From a virus: DNA of 36,622 nucleotides. The stretch is taken from the IMG/VR virus record IMGVR_UViG_3300043587_000005, positions 1 through 36,622 of that record; one strand, written 5' to 3'. Shown here in pieces: positions 24,533 to 31,295 of this stretch (positions are counted from its first letter, which is position 1; every line of letters begins with the position of its first letter). A program made the translations under genes and the position numbers. The notes below the pieces were generated by a model. The model did not search any database and was not told where the DNA came from. It saw nothing but the letters and a program-made list of their open reading frames with translations.

Positions 24533-25371
24533 AGTTCAACAAGATCCGACTCCTCGGAGTCACCAACGTCGACCTACCGATCGTGGGTGCGGACCCCTCG
24601 GGGCCATATGTGCTGAAGAGCGCGGACGGCCTCGGACCCCCAAACCGAGCCTTGTTCCGGTCGAAGACCACCCAGGAGGGTGGCGTCCGACAGGGCTCCC
24701 GGACTGAGGACCGACAGGCCACCATGCTTGTCGGTCTTCAGCCGGACTGGGACACAGGACAGACGGCGGAGGAGTTGAGGAGCGAGCTGTATGGGCTCCT
24801 CACTCCCCCGTTCGGCCTGCCCGTAGGCATGCAGCTGATGCTGGGTGACACGGTCGTGGGCGTGGCGCAGGGCGATATTTCGGCGATGGAGGTTGCGATC
24901 TTCTCGTCGGATCCCGCTGTGCAGATCGTCCTCGACTGTGACTACCCATATTTCCTGGCGCCGGAGCTGCACTACCAGTTCCCGGCCAAGGGCTTGGTGT
25001 CAGGTCAGACCTACATCGATGTCGAGAACGACGGAACCGCTCCGGCAGGGTTCTGGATGAAACTCGTCCTGCAGCAGACCGTCGCTGGTTCTCTGATCCT
25101 CTCCGACAACTCGGCCTTCGGGCAGAAGATGGAGATCAAGGGTCCCTGGGAGTCCGGCGATATTTTCGAGATCGACACTCGAGCAGGGCAGCGCGGCGTC
25201 TGGCGGGACCCCTCTGGGGCCGGCGGGCGTGTCAGCAAGCTAAACGACTTCACGGCGGCATCGCCGTGGATCCAGCTTCACAAGGGGCCCAACCGGCTCC
25301 TTCTCAACCGGACAGCATTCGACTGGGAGGGTCTTGGCTTCGGCCATACTCCCGCGTACTGGGGAGTGTGA
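24529..25371 (+). CDS. Distal tail protein (Dit-like)
   Basis: A 280-residue beta-rich protein directly after the tape measure, the normal place for the distal tail hub. An N-terminal domain (KIRLLGVTNVDLPIVGADPSGPYVLKSADGLGPP) and a central QEGGVRQGSRTEDRQATMLVGL segment resemble siphophage Dit proteins. A galectin-like C-terminal half with alternating strands is expected from DSGTAPAGFWMKL-type patterning around 165-240. It joins the tube to the tip and fibres. AAGGAGG (24512-24518) precedes the ATG that overlaps the tape measure stop. Confidence 0.75.
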   Translation: MKFNKIRLLGVTNVDLPIVGADPSGPYVLKSADGLGPPNRALFRSKTTQEGGVRQGSRTEDRQATMLVGLQPDWDTGQTAEELRSELYGLLTPPFGLPVGMQLMLGDTVVGVAQGDISAMEVAIFSSDPAVQIVLDCDYPYFLAPELHYQFPAKGLVSGQTYIDVENDGTAPAGFWMKLVLQQTVAGSLILSDNSAFGQKMEIKGPWESGDIFEIDTRAGQRGVWRDPSGAGGRVSKLNDFTAASPWIQLHKGPNRLLLNRTAFDWEGLGFGHTPAYWGV

Positions 25372-25372
25372 C

Positions 25373-26722
25373 ATGGACGTAGTTCGCCTGGGGCCGGCTT
25401 ACAACACGGCTTACATCCCCGACGAACTCGTCGAGGGATATTCCTCGTGCATCTGGACGGAGCGGTTCGCAGCGCCGGGGGACTTTGAGATCAAGACTCC
25501 GCACATCGACGCGATGCGAACCCTCCTACCGGAGGACACGCTCATCTCTCACCTCGACACCCGTGAGGTGATGATGGTCGAGAACCATGCCATCGAGGTC
25601 AACGACGAGGGCGTTCCCGAGCTTGTGATCACAGGTCGGGACCTCAAGACGTGGCTCGAGCACCGCTACATCGAGTCCAAGTACCAGAAGAAGCGCAAGA
25701 TGCGGCGGAACTACACCGCTGTGGACGGCTTGGCTGTCCTTGCGTGGCAGGCCTTCTGTAACGCCACTGGTAAGGACGTCACTCGTGGCGACCCGAACCC
25801 GTGGGACGACACCGACGTGTCGGACACGGACTACCCCTGGAACACCTACGACGTCCTGCCGAATGTCGTGATCACGGACTCTGTCCCGGTCGACGGCTCG
25901 GCTGTGGCGAAGGGTTGGTGGCTCTCAGAGGGTCTCGTGGGCCCGCAGTTCTGGGTCTTCATGAACAAGTACAAGCTGGGGATCCGCGCACTGCGCCCCC
26001 AGCAGGGTGCCGGCAACAAGCAGGTCATCACCGTGGACCACACGCCCCTCGCAGACCGCGGGAAGGTGTCGAAGGTCAGCACGGATATTTCCGTCAAGAT
26101 GGCGTTCGACCTGTACAAGGGCCTGAACCGCTCCGAGGACCAGAGCACCAACCCCGTCGTCTCCTTTAGCACCCTGCAGGGTGACCTGGGCTCGCCCCAG
26201 TACCTGTGGTCGAAGAAGGAGTACAAGACGGTCATCGAGATCATATCTGGAGTGGGCATTGGCGACCAGGCACGTCCTGGCGAGGGTGCTCTCACCGGAT
26301 GGAAGCGCAAGGTCGATCAGCTGGATGCCGGGTCTCCCGATATTCCGACCGAGCCCGAGCGCCCCAAGGACCCGCGCAAGAACGCCACCAACGCAGAGAT
26401 CAACGCCTGGAAAGACGACATCGATGCGTGGAAGATCAAGCACGGCAAGTGGGTCACCCGCAAGAACACAATCATCGCCGACTTCACGGCTGACGTGAAG
26501 GACGATGCTTCGAACCTACTGGATCTCCGGCGACCCGTGCGGGTCATGACGGGTGATATTTCGACGCTCACACCGTTCCAGTACAAGGTTCACTACGACC
26601 TAGGAGACAAGGTCACGACCCATGGCGACTACGGCATGGTGGAAAACATGATCGTCTCTGAGTACATCCGCACGGATGACCAGGACGGCGACCGAGGATA
26701 TCCGGGCTTGATCGCCCCATAG
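25373..26722 (+). CDS. ReqiPepy6 Gp37-like tail protein
   Basis: A 449-residue protein of the siphovirus Gp37-like family named after Rhodococcus phage ReqiPepy6, recognised from SCIWTERFAAPGDFEIKTP near the N-terminus, ITGRDLKTWLEHRY (about 85-98), and the repeated beta hub segments after residue 230. It corresponds to the tail-hub/Tal position and would follow the distal tail protein in the tip complex. Residues about 325-385 form an inserted Pro- and Lys-rich coiled helix (PTEPERPKDPRKNATNAEINAWKDD...). The start is ATG 25373, one base after the previous stop. Several D-I pairs are written GAT-ATT, unlike the usual GAC-ATC. Confidence 0.82.
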   Translation: MDVVRLGPAYNTAYIPDELVEGYSSCIWTERFAAPGDFEIKTPHIDAMRTLLPEDTLISHLDTREVMMVENHAIEVNDEGVPELVITGRDLKTWLEHRYIESKYQKKRKMRRNYTAVDGLAVLAWQAFCNATGKDVTRGDPNPWDDTDVSDTDYPWNTYDVLPNVVITDSVPVDGSAVAKGWWLSEGLVGPQFWVFMNKYKLGIRALRPQQGAGNKQVITVDHTPLADRGKVSKVSTDISVKMAFDLYKGLNRSEDQSTNPVVSFSTLQGDLGSPQYLWSKKEYKTVIEIISGVGIGDQARPGEGALTGWKRKVDQLDAGSPDIPTEPERPKDPRKNATNAEINAWKDDIDAWKIKHGKWVTRKNTIIADFTADVKDDASNLLDLRRPVRVMTGDISTLTPFQYKVHYDLGDKVTTHGDYGMVENMIVSEYIRTDDQDGDRGYPGLIAP

Positions 26723-26737
26723 AAGGAGAGAAAGTTG

Positions 26738-27157
26738 GTGGAGATTTTGAAGTACTACGCCAAGGGCTTCTGGGTCGACAAGCATCTGGCCCAATGGTTC
26801 ACCACGATCATGATCATGGTCAACATCGGCCTTGGCACGGCCGTTCTCGCAGGGGGTAAGGAACGGTTCACCGTCCCGTCCTATCAACCGCTCATCGACT
26901 ACGTCGACGGCAACACCTGGATCTGGGGGGTCTGGATCTGTGGTGCCGCGATGCTCATGTCGGTGCCATTCAGATGGCCTAACATCATCGGCCTATGGCT
27001 GTCGATGTTCTGGCACCTCGTCTGGATGGGTTGTTTCGCTATTGCTGCGGTGCACTATGCCACCTCGGCAGCCACTCCCATCCCCGTTTACGGAGGATTG
27101 GCCATGATGTCGGCAGCGTTGCTCACAGCGAGAGTGATCGACAAGTCTGGAGGCTAG
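26738..27157 (+). CDS. Four-helix membrane protein (holin-like candidate)
   Basis: A 139-residue integral membrane protein. Hydrophobic stretches fall at about 21-41, 66-84, 86-110 and 115-132. A short basic/aromatic N-terminus contains FWVDKHLAQW. There is no recognised family. Placed after the tail genes and before other membrane proteins, it may be part of the lysis or entry-exclusion set. The start is either GTG 26738 or TTG 26735, both after AAGGAG (26723-26728); GTG was chosen as the commoner start. Confidence 0.6.
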   Translation: MEILKYYAKGFWVDKHLAQWFTTIMIMVNIGLGTAVLAGGKERFTVPSYQPLIDYVDGNTWIWGVWICGAAMLMSVPFRWPNIIGLWLSMFWHLVWMGCFAIAAVHYATSAATPIPVYGGLAMMSAALLTARVIDKSGG

Positions 27158-27160
27158 GCC

Positions 27161-27478
27161 ATGGACCCGAACATCCAGGTAGCTTTCATATCTGTACTTG
27201 CGACCATCGTCACCACGGTAGGAGTTGTAACTGTGGCAGTACTGAACAACCGCAAGGAACGAGATGGAGCAGCAAGTGCTGGGGTCGAAGCCGGCCTGGA
27301 CGAGCGGGATATTCTCGGGCGAATGCTCTCCCTGATCGCTGAGAACGAACGCAAGGAGAAGCACATCACGGAGCTTCAAGCTGACAAGAAAGATCTCCAG
27401 AAGGAGAACCGTGAGCTGCGAGCTGAGAACAAGATCCTTCGGGGCCAGATCCCCGGAGAGGAAGATGAGGGCAAGTGA
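27161..27478 (+). CDS. N-terminally anchored coiled-coil membrane protein
   Basis: A 105-residue protein. Residues 7-28 are one transmembrane helix (AFISVLATIVTTVGVVTVAVL). The remainder is charged, with a leucine-spaced coiled coil from about 55 to 95 (ITELQADKKDLQKENRELRAENKIL). Such single-pass coiled-coil proteins in phage lysis regions may be pinholins, anti-holins or spanin-like parts, but no diagnostic motif is present. GGAGG (27149-27153) sets ATG 27161. Its stop overlaps the next gene's GTG start. Confidence 0.6.
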   Translation: MDPNIQVAFISVLATIVTTVGVVTVAVLNNRKERDGAASAGVEAGLDERDILGRMLSLIAENERKEKHITELQADKKDLQKENRELRAENKILRGQIPGEEDEGK

Positions 27479-28125
27479 ACGAAACCACACCGATGGACGA
27501 CATGACGCACGACGCGGCCATATCTGGTAAGGACGGCCGCACCCGCAAGCTCTTGATCGTCCTGCTAGTCCTGTGGCTGCTCACGCTCGGATCTCTCATC
27601 GCCGTGGGTTGGAATGCATATTTCGACCAGAAGGGTAAGACCGAAACTCTCGCCTCGCAGCTGCAGATCGCTTGCGAGCGCGGGACGATCGGTCCGCCCG
27701 ACTTCACGGCAGAGGACGCCGACCGACTCTGCAGCAATGCGGAGAAGAGTTCGCCCGAAGCAGTCACCATCGAAGGCCCACCCGGACCCCAGGGTCCTCC
27801 GGGCGTGAATGGTGTCGACGGGACCGACGGCACGGATGGTCGTGCCGGTCGGAATGGGAAGGATGGTGATCCAGGATCTAACGGCGAGGACGGCACCCCC
27901 GGTGAGAACGGGGAGAGCATTCCTGGCGAAACCGGAGCAACAGGTCCAGCAGGGCCTCCGGGACCCCAGGGGGAGCAAGGCGCTCCTGGAACGAACGGCA
28001 CCGACGGCGCTAGCGCTGTTCCGTTCACCTTCAGCTTCACTGTCAACCAAGGTCCGCTCTCGCAGACCTATATCTGCACGATCACGCAGGCGGACTCGAA
28101 CGTAGTCTGCCAGGAACAGGAGTAA
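27475..28125 (+). CDS. Membrane-anchored collagen-like protein
   Basis: A 216-residue protein. A short N-terminal tail and transmembrane segment at about 26-46 are followed by a 50-residue linker with C67 and C86. Then come 26 Gly-x-y triplets: 16 in 101-148, a two-residue break (IP), and 10 in 151-180. A C-terminal beta-like domain contains two more Cys. Phage collagen repeats form trimeric triple helices in fibres; a membrane-anchored version beside a holin gene is unusual. The stalk could project across the cell wall from the host membrane. Translation begins at GTG 27475, overlapping the previous stop. Confidence 0.8.
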   Translation: MNETTPMDDMTHDAAISGKDGRTRKLLIVLLVLWLLTLGSLIAVGWNAYFDQKGKTETLASQLQIACERGTIGPPDFTAEDADRLCSNAEKSSPEAVTIEGPPGPQGPPGVNGVDGTDGTDGRAGRNGKDGDPGSNGEDGTPGENGESIPGETGATGPAGPPGPQGEQGAPGTNGTDGASAVPFTFSFTVNQGPLSQTYICTITQADSNVVCQEQE

Positions 28126-28127
28126 TT

Positions 28128-28529
28128 ATGGATCAGGACCTCCCTGAGGAGACCCCCGAGGAGCAGGTCGTCGTACCTGCACCCGAGACGCCCAAGCCGT
28201 TCCTCAGCAACACGCTGTACGCCCGGCTGAAGTGGGCCACGCTCATCCTTCTGCCCGCGGTCAGTGCGGCATACTTCGCCCTGTCGAACGTCCTCGGACT
28301 GCCGGCAGCGGAGCAGGTCGTCGGCACCATCGCCGTCCTCTGTACCTTCCTGGGTACCGTGCTGGGCTTCAGCTCGCGCCAGTACAACAACTCCGGCGCC
28401 GCCTTCGACGGCAGCGTCAACCTCGAGGCGGACTACGAGAACGACGTCACGAACGTGGGCGTCAGCATCGATCCTGCCTCGCTGGAGTCTGGTCAGAAGG
28501 AGCTTCGGCTCCGGGTCAAGCACCAGTGA
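28128..28529 (+). CDS. Holin, r1t-like family
   Basis: A 133-residue protein. It contains TLYARLKWATLILLPAVSAAYFALSNVLGLPAAEQVVGTIAVLCTFLGTVLGF in two pieces, i.e. two membrane helices joined by a short GLPAAEQ turn, the hallmark of the r1t-type phage holin family. The N-terminus is acidic and Pro-rich; the last 40 residues are soluble. It would form the membrane lesion that releases the GH25 and CHAP-like lysins encoded at the other end of the window. CAGGAG precedes ATG 28128. The long inverted repeat begins five bases after its stop. Confidence 0.85.
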   Translation: MDQDLPEETPEEQVVVPAPETPKPFLSNTLYARLKWATLILLPAVSAAYFALSNVLGLPAAEQVVGTIAVLCTFLGTVLGFSSRQYNNSGAAFDGSVNLEADYENDVTNVGVSIDPASLESGQKELRLRVKHQ

Positions 28530-28533
28530 CCGG

Positions 28534-28589
28534 CCTTTCGTAGGTCTCGCGGCTTAAACACGCCTCATAATGAGACCACCTACGAAAGG
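28534..28589. repeat. 12-bp perfect inverted repeat flanking promoter copy 1
   Basis: CCTTTCGTAGGT (28534-28545) is perfectly complementary to ACCTACGAAAGG (28578-28589), and the inner GTCTC/GAGAC can extend the pairing with a bulge. The right arm contains the ribosome-binding site of the gene at 28597. Confidence 0.85.
28545..28577 (+). promoter_or_regulatory. Promoter-like element, copy 1 of 6
   Basis: TCTCGC (28545-28550), 15-bp spacer, CATAAT (28566-28571) matching a -10 box, and GAGACC (28572-28577), where transcription would start. The length and spacing are identical in all six copies. It lies just after the holin stop and before a small gene. Confidence 0.75.
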
Positions 28590-28596
28590 AACTGTC

Positions 28597-28866
28597 ATGT
28601 TCAAGAACTTCAACCAGGATAACCCCGACCTGACCGAAGCGATTGCTGACGCCTTCCGTGATCTGAAAGGCTTCGACGCCCACTCGCCCGAGTACAAGGC
28701 AGCCGTCGAACAGCTGACGGCCCTCCACGCAATGCAAAAGAAGCGTGTGGACCCGAACACTGTTCTGACGGTTGCCGGTAACTTGGCGATTGGACTCGCA
28801 GTCATCAAGCACGAGAAGACGTCCGTCATCACTTCCAAGGTTTGGAGCTTCCTCACGAAGAAGTGA
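28597..28866 (+). CDS. Small uncharacterised protein with hydrophobic segment
   Basis: An 89-residue protein not recognised with certainty. Residues 1-50 are polar and helical (DLTEAIADAFRDLKGFD, then AAVEQLTALHAMQKK). Residues 53-70 are a moderately hydrophobic helix (PNTVLTVAGNLAIGLAVI) followed by a basic end. It may attach to the membrane. The start is set by AAAGGA in the promoter cassette leader. It is the first cassette gene: promoter copy 1 upstream, strong terminator 28 bases downstream. Confidence 0.7.
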   Translation: MFKNFNQDNPDLTEAIADAFRDLKGFDAHSPEYKAAVEQLTALHAMQKKRVDPNTVLTVAGNLAIGLAVIKHEKTSVITSKVWSFLTKK

Positions 28867-28894
28867 ACCAACAACCCCAACCAGAACCCTCGAG

Positions 28895-28937
28895 ATGAGA
28901 GGGCTTGCAGCTAACCCCTGCAGGCCCTCTCATTTTC
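28895..28937 (+). terminator. Strong hairpin terminator (type ATGAGAGGGC)
   Basis: A 16-bp stem (28895-28910 with 28918-28933, one G-T wobble) around loop CTAACCC is followed by TTTTC. It shares stem and loop sequence with the hairpin at 34518-34552. Confidence 0.9.
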
Positions 28938-28970
28938 GCTGCCCCTCTAAATTTTCCAAAGTTAATACCA

Positions 28971-29003
28971 TCTCGCGGTTCCTACACGGCCTTTAATGAG
29001 ACC
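28971..29003 (+). promoter_or_regulatory. Promoter-like element, copy 2 of 6
   Basis: TCTCGC (28971-28976), 15-bp spacer including CTACACGGCC, TTTAAT (28992-28997) and GAGACC (28998-29003). It follows a terminator and precedes a 41-codon gene. Confidence 0.75.
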
Positions 29004-29021
29004 CCTACGAAAGGAACTGCC

Positions 29022-29147
29022 ATGCGCACCTCGACCAACCAGTTCAACATCAACGACGCCGTTGCCGCCCTCCCCACCCGGGAGGAGTGGCTGGCTGAGC
29101 AGATGAAGCCTGTCATCGAGATCGAATGCACCATCCTGTCCTACTGA
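29022..29147 (+). CDS. 41-residue small protein
   Basis: A 41-residue polar peptide (FNINDAVAALPTREEWLAEQ as its central segment) with no known family. The same cassette leader as its neighbours (CCTACGAAAGGAACTGCC) directly precedes ATG 29022, and promoter copy 2 and a downstream hairpin bracket it. This framing makes it a likely real gene despite its size. Longer in-frame starts run back through the promoter and terminator, so they are rejected. Confidence 0.65.
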   Translation: MRTSTNQFNINDAVAALPTREEWLAEQMKPVIEIECTILSY

Positions 29148-29159
29148 TCCACAAACCAA

Positions 29160-29182
29160 GACCGCAACTAACACTTGCGGTC
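29160..29182 (+). terminator. Short hairpin terminator
   Basis: GACCGCAA (29160-29167) and TTGCGGTC (29175-29182) form an 8-bp perfect stem. Only ACGGTTT follows, so the U-tract is poor. The sequence runs directly into promoter copy 3. Confidence 0.65.
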
Positions 29183-29186
29183 ACGG

Positions 29187-29219
29187 TTTCGCGAACCCTA
29201 CATGCCTCATAATGAGACC
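29187..29219 (+). promoter_or_regulatory. Promoter-like element, copy 3 of 6
   Basis: TTTCGC (29187-29192), 15-bp spacer, CATAAT (29208-29213) and GAGACC (29214-29219). A second AATGAGACC follows at 29229-29237, directly before the gene, in place of the usual AAAGGAAC ribosome-binding site. Confidence 0.72.
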
Positions 29220-29240
29220 CCTACCAGAAATGAGACCACC

Positions 29241-29468
29241 ATGTTCAAGAACCGTGAACTCCGTGTCCAGGTTGCCAAGACCAACTCCAAGCCCACCGAC
29301 TCCGCTGACCAGCGCGACCGCACTGGCGAAATCCTCCTGATCCACTCGATCATCAAGGATGACGTCAAGAAGATCGCACTGCTCGCCGGAGCCGGCTACA
29401 CCTTGAAGCGAGTCTTCGACCTCGGATCCGAGATTGCTGTGATTGCCGCAAAGGCCAACATCAAGTAG
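29241..29468 (+). CDS. Small uncharacterised protein
   Basis: A 75-residue protein. The first 30 residues are polar (RELRVQVAKTNSKPTDSADQRDRTG). Residues 31-72 form amphipathic and then hydrophobic helix (ILLIHSIIKDDVKKIALLAGAGYTLKRVFDLG). It may be peripheral membrane or oligomeric. No family is assigned. No good ribosome-binding site lies before ATG 29241: the leader has a duplicated AATGAGACC instead of AAAGGAAC, so initiation may be weak or leader-dependent. Confidence 0.65.
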   Translation: MFKNRELRVQVAKTNSKPTDSADQRDRTGEILLIHSIIKDDVKKIALLAGAGYTLKRVFDLGSEIAVIAAKANIK

Positions 29469-29480
29469 ATCCCGAACCAA

Positions 29481-29514
29481 GAGTCAATGCCCACAAGCAT
29501 TGGCTCACGGTTTT
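29481..29514 (+). terminator. Hairpin terminator
   Basis: GAGTCAATGC (29481-29490) pairs with GCATTGGCTC (29497-29506), with one wobble, around CCACAA. ACGG-TTTT follows. Its outline is like that at 29160-29182. Confidence 0.8.
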
Positions 29515-29536
29515 CGCCATATCCAAGGAGGAAGCA

Positions 29537-29755
29537 ATGCCCGAGATTCGACACTACACCGTCACGCAGACCCGAAAGGTTCGTGTCTCCGCCAACAGCG
29601 CTGCCGACGCAGCTCAGATCGCATCCGTCGCTTTCGACAGCAACGGCACGACCGAGAACGGCAACGTGATCCACGGACGCGGCCCGCACGGCATCTGGGG
29701 GAACACCTCTGGAGCAATCCAGGAGATCGACATGCGAGTCGTCCGAGACGGCTGA
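29537..29755 (+). CDS. Small beta/alpha protein of unknown function
   Basis: A 72-residue protein. Its start (PEIRHYTVTQTRKVRVSANSAADAAQIASVAF) resembles the beta-strand then helix of many small phage and mobile-element proteins that end in a degenerate strand (IQEIDMRVVRDG). No function is assigned. AAGGAGG (29525-29531) gives a strong start at ATG 29537. It follows terminator 29481-29514 without its own 33-nt promoter; a CATATCC word lies just before its ribosome-binding site. The TGA stop overlaps the start of promoter copy 4. Confidence 0.65.
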   Translation: MPEIRHYTVTQTRKVRVSANSAADAAQIASVAFDSNGTTENGNVIHGRGPHGIWGNTSGAIQEIDMRVVRDG

Positions 29756-29787
29756 TTCGCAAGGAATACACGTCTTCTAATGAGACG
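29755..29787 (+). promoter_or_regulatory. Promoter-like element, copy 4 of 6
   Basis: ATTCGC (29755-29760), 15-bp spacer, TCTAAT (29776-29781) and GAGACG (29782-29787). The arms CGTCTT and GAGACG flank the -10 box as a near-perfect palindrome. It is followed by an unusually long leader of about 110 nt. Confidence 0.72.
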
Positions 29788-29898
29788 AACAGCTATCAAC
29801 GCTGTCTTGTGTACCCTCCACCATTGGAGTGGAACGATACATCGTCTCACTTTTCTGCCCACACTCAGCATCTATATTTCGCCTACAAGGAGAACATC
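29788..29898 (+). other. Untranslated leader between promoter 4 and the next gene
   Basis: This 111-base interval has no supported gene. It holds a CTCCA-CCAT-TGGAG hairpin (about 29816-29829), an ACGA-TACA-TCGT hairpin just after it followed by CTCACTTTTC, and a TATATTTC word before the ribosome-binding site. It could be an attenuator-like leader; I cannot test it. Confidence 0.4.
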
Positions 29899-30354
29899 AT
29901 GCTCAAGCACTTCACCGTCAACTACCGCAAGCCCGCCAACTCGAAGGAGGCCAACATGCAGAAGATCGTTTCGCTCCTCAAGATGGTCGCCCTTCTGGCG
30001 ATCGCTGCCTACATGCTCCACATCTTCACCGCTGGGCAGGACAACATCATCAACAGCAACCCGACCCAGGGCCGCGAGGTCATGGATATTCGGGAAGCTG
30101 CCCCGCACTCGCCCGACGCTGTCATGAGCCAGAAGAAGGTTCAGAAGCAGTGCTGGACGATGGACGAAAGTCCGAAGGCTGAACTGCCCGGTGCTGCAGT
30201 CGTGCAGTTCAAGTCCGGTTACACCAAGTACGTCACCAACGACACCCCGAAGGGGTTCAAGCTGGTCGACGCCGCGTTCAACGAGGCCCTGGCTGCAATC
30301 GGGTACGGAGACAAGACCTCCGACGAGATCAACGTCATCGCCCTCTGCATCTGA
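29899..30354 (+). CDS. Single-pass membrane protein with two good start sites
   Basis: A 151-residue protein. The long form starts at ATG 29899 (AAGGAG at 29887-29892). The short form starts at ATG 29956 (AAGGAGG at 29944-29950). A transmembrane helix at residues about 27-45 of the long form (LLKMVALLAIAAYMLHIF) is followed by an extracytoplasmic-type domain with a lone Cys and polar strands (GAAVVQFKSGYTKYVTNDTPKGFKLVDAAFNEALAAIGYG). The two starts differ by a basic 19-residue N-tail, reminiscent of holin/anti-holin dual starts, but that is only an analogy. No family is recognised. Confidence 0.68.
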   Translation: MLKHFTVNYRKPANSKEANMQKIVSLLKMVALLAIAAYMLHIFTAGQDNIINSNPTQGREVMDIREAAPHSPDAVMSQKKVQKQCWTMDESPKAELPGAAVVQFKSGYTKYVTNDTPKGFKLVDAAFNEALAAIGYGDKTSDEINVIALCI

Positions 30355-30382
30355 TCCATCCACCTATATCTAGGAGCAATCC

Positions 30383-31162
30383 GTGAAGATTCCGCAGTTC
30401 ATCCACACCCTCCGGAAGGTTTCGGAAGACAACGCACCAGCGATCCTGACGGGTTTCGGCATCGCCGGCACCCTAGCGACCGCATATCTCGCCGGTGACG
30501 CCTCGTTCAAGGCAGCACGCCTGATCGACGAGGCTCAGCGGATCGAGAACGAGCAGGAGAAGTCGCACCCCCTCGACAAGAAGGAGAAGTTCAAGCTCAC
30601 GTGGAGCCTCTACCTTCCCGCAGCTGGAGCAGGCTGCGCGACCGTCGGGTGCATCTACTTCGCCAACCGGATCAGCTCGAAGCGGCTTGCGGCGCTGGCC
30701 GCCGCCTACACCATCGCCGAGAAGGCCAACTCCGAGTACAAGGAGAAGGTCCTCGAGATGCTGGGCAAGGACAAGGAGGAGAAGGTTCGCGCATCGGTGC
30801 AGCAGGATCGCATCGATCGTGACCCGGACCTCGACGGGATGATCGACTCCGAGATGGAGGACGGCCGTGTCAGGTGTAAGGACGCCTGGTCCGGCCGCTA
30901 CTTCCGTAGCACCATGGAGGAGATCAAGGAGGCGCAGAACAACGTCAACTACCAGATCCTGAACAACCAGTACGCCTCCCTGACGGACTTCTACACGCAG
31001 CTCTGCCTGGAGAAGACCAAGGAGTCGGACGACGTCGGCTGGAACAGCGACAAGATGATGGAGATCACGTTCACCTCCGCCATCGACAGCAAGAAGAGGC
31101 CGGTGCTGGTCATGGATTTCGCCGTGGCCCCCATCCGCTCGTACTGGAAAGGCAACGTCTGA
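30383..31162 (+). CDS. DUF6353-like phage membrane protein, paralogue 1
   Basis: A 259-residue protein that I place in a family of uncharacterised phage proteins (probably DUF6353). Residues 17-40 and 71-95 are two hydrophobic helices (PAILTGFGIAGTLATAYLAG; YLPAAGAGCATVGCIYFA). They are followed by a KANSEYKEKVLEML coiled coil, then a soluble domain with DDVGWNSDK and an ending PVLVMDFAVAPIRSYW. It is paralogous to the gene at 35685. GTG 30383 follows AGGAG (30372-30376); a CTATATC word lies beside this site. Role unknown; the layout suggests a membrane-associated complex. Confidence 0.72.
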   Translation: MKIPQFIHTLRKVSEDNAPAILTGFGIAGTLATAYLAGDASFKAARLIDEAQRIENEQEKSHPLDKKEKFKLTWSLYLPAAGAGCATVGCIYFANRISSKRLAALAAAYTIAEKANSEYKEKVLEMLGKDKEEKVRASVQQDRIDRDPDLDGMIDSEMEDGRVRCKDAWSGRYFRSTMEEIKEAQNNVNYQILNNQYASLTDFYTQLCLEKTKESDDVGWNSDKMMEITFTSAIDSKKRPVLVMDFAVAPIRSYWKGNV

Positions 31163-31168
31163 GTGGGG

Positions 31169-31229
31169 ACAGCCTTGCATTATTGAGGCTGTTGACTGAG
31201 GGGGACTGGCCGTTCGGTTAGTCCCCCTC
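31169..31229 (+). terminator. Two tandem hairpins after the DUF6353-like gene
   Basis: Hairpin 1 is ACAGCCT/AGGCTGT (31169-31175, 31186-31192). Hairpin 2 has a 14-bp stem, GAGGGGGACT-GGCC with GGTT-AGTCCCCCTC (31198-31229), and a GTTC loop. No U-tract follows, so transcription termination is uncertain; RNA stabilisation is an alternative. Confidence 0.55.
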
Positions 31230-31242
31230 GGGGGCCCATTCC

Positions 31243-31275
31243 CCTCGCAGAAAATACATGTCTCTTAATGAGACC
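31243..31275 (+). promoter_or_regulatory. Promoter-like element, copy 5 of 6, with perfect palindrome
   Basis: CCTCGC (31243-31248), 15-bp spacer, CTTAAT (31264-31269) and GAGACC (31270-31275). Here the -10 box lies in the perfect palindrome GTCTC-TTAAT-GAGAC (31260-31274). Confidence 0.75.
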
Positions 31276-31295
31276 ACTACCCGAAAGGAACCCTC

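Noticed and set aside
24604-24609. CATATG as a separate motif
   Set aside because: A single site that fits the general ATAT pattern but not the Y-ending consensus.
29443-29898. Upstream extension of the dual-start membrane protein gene
   Set aside because: It overlaps a good small gene and promoter copy 4; ATG 29899 has its own strong site.
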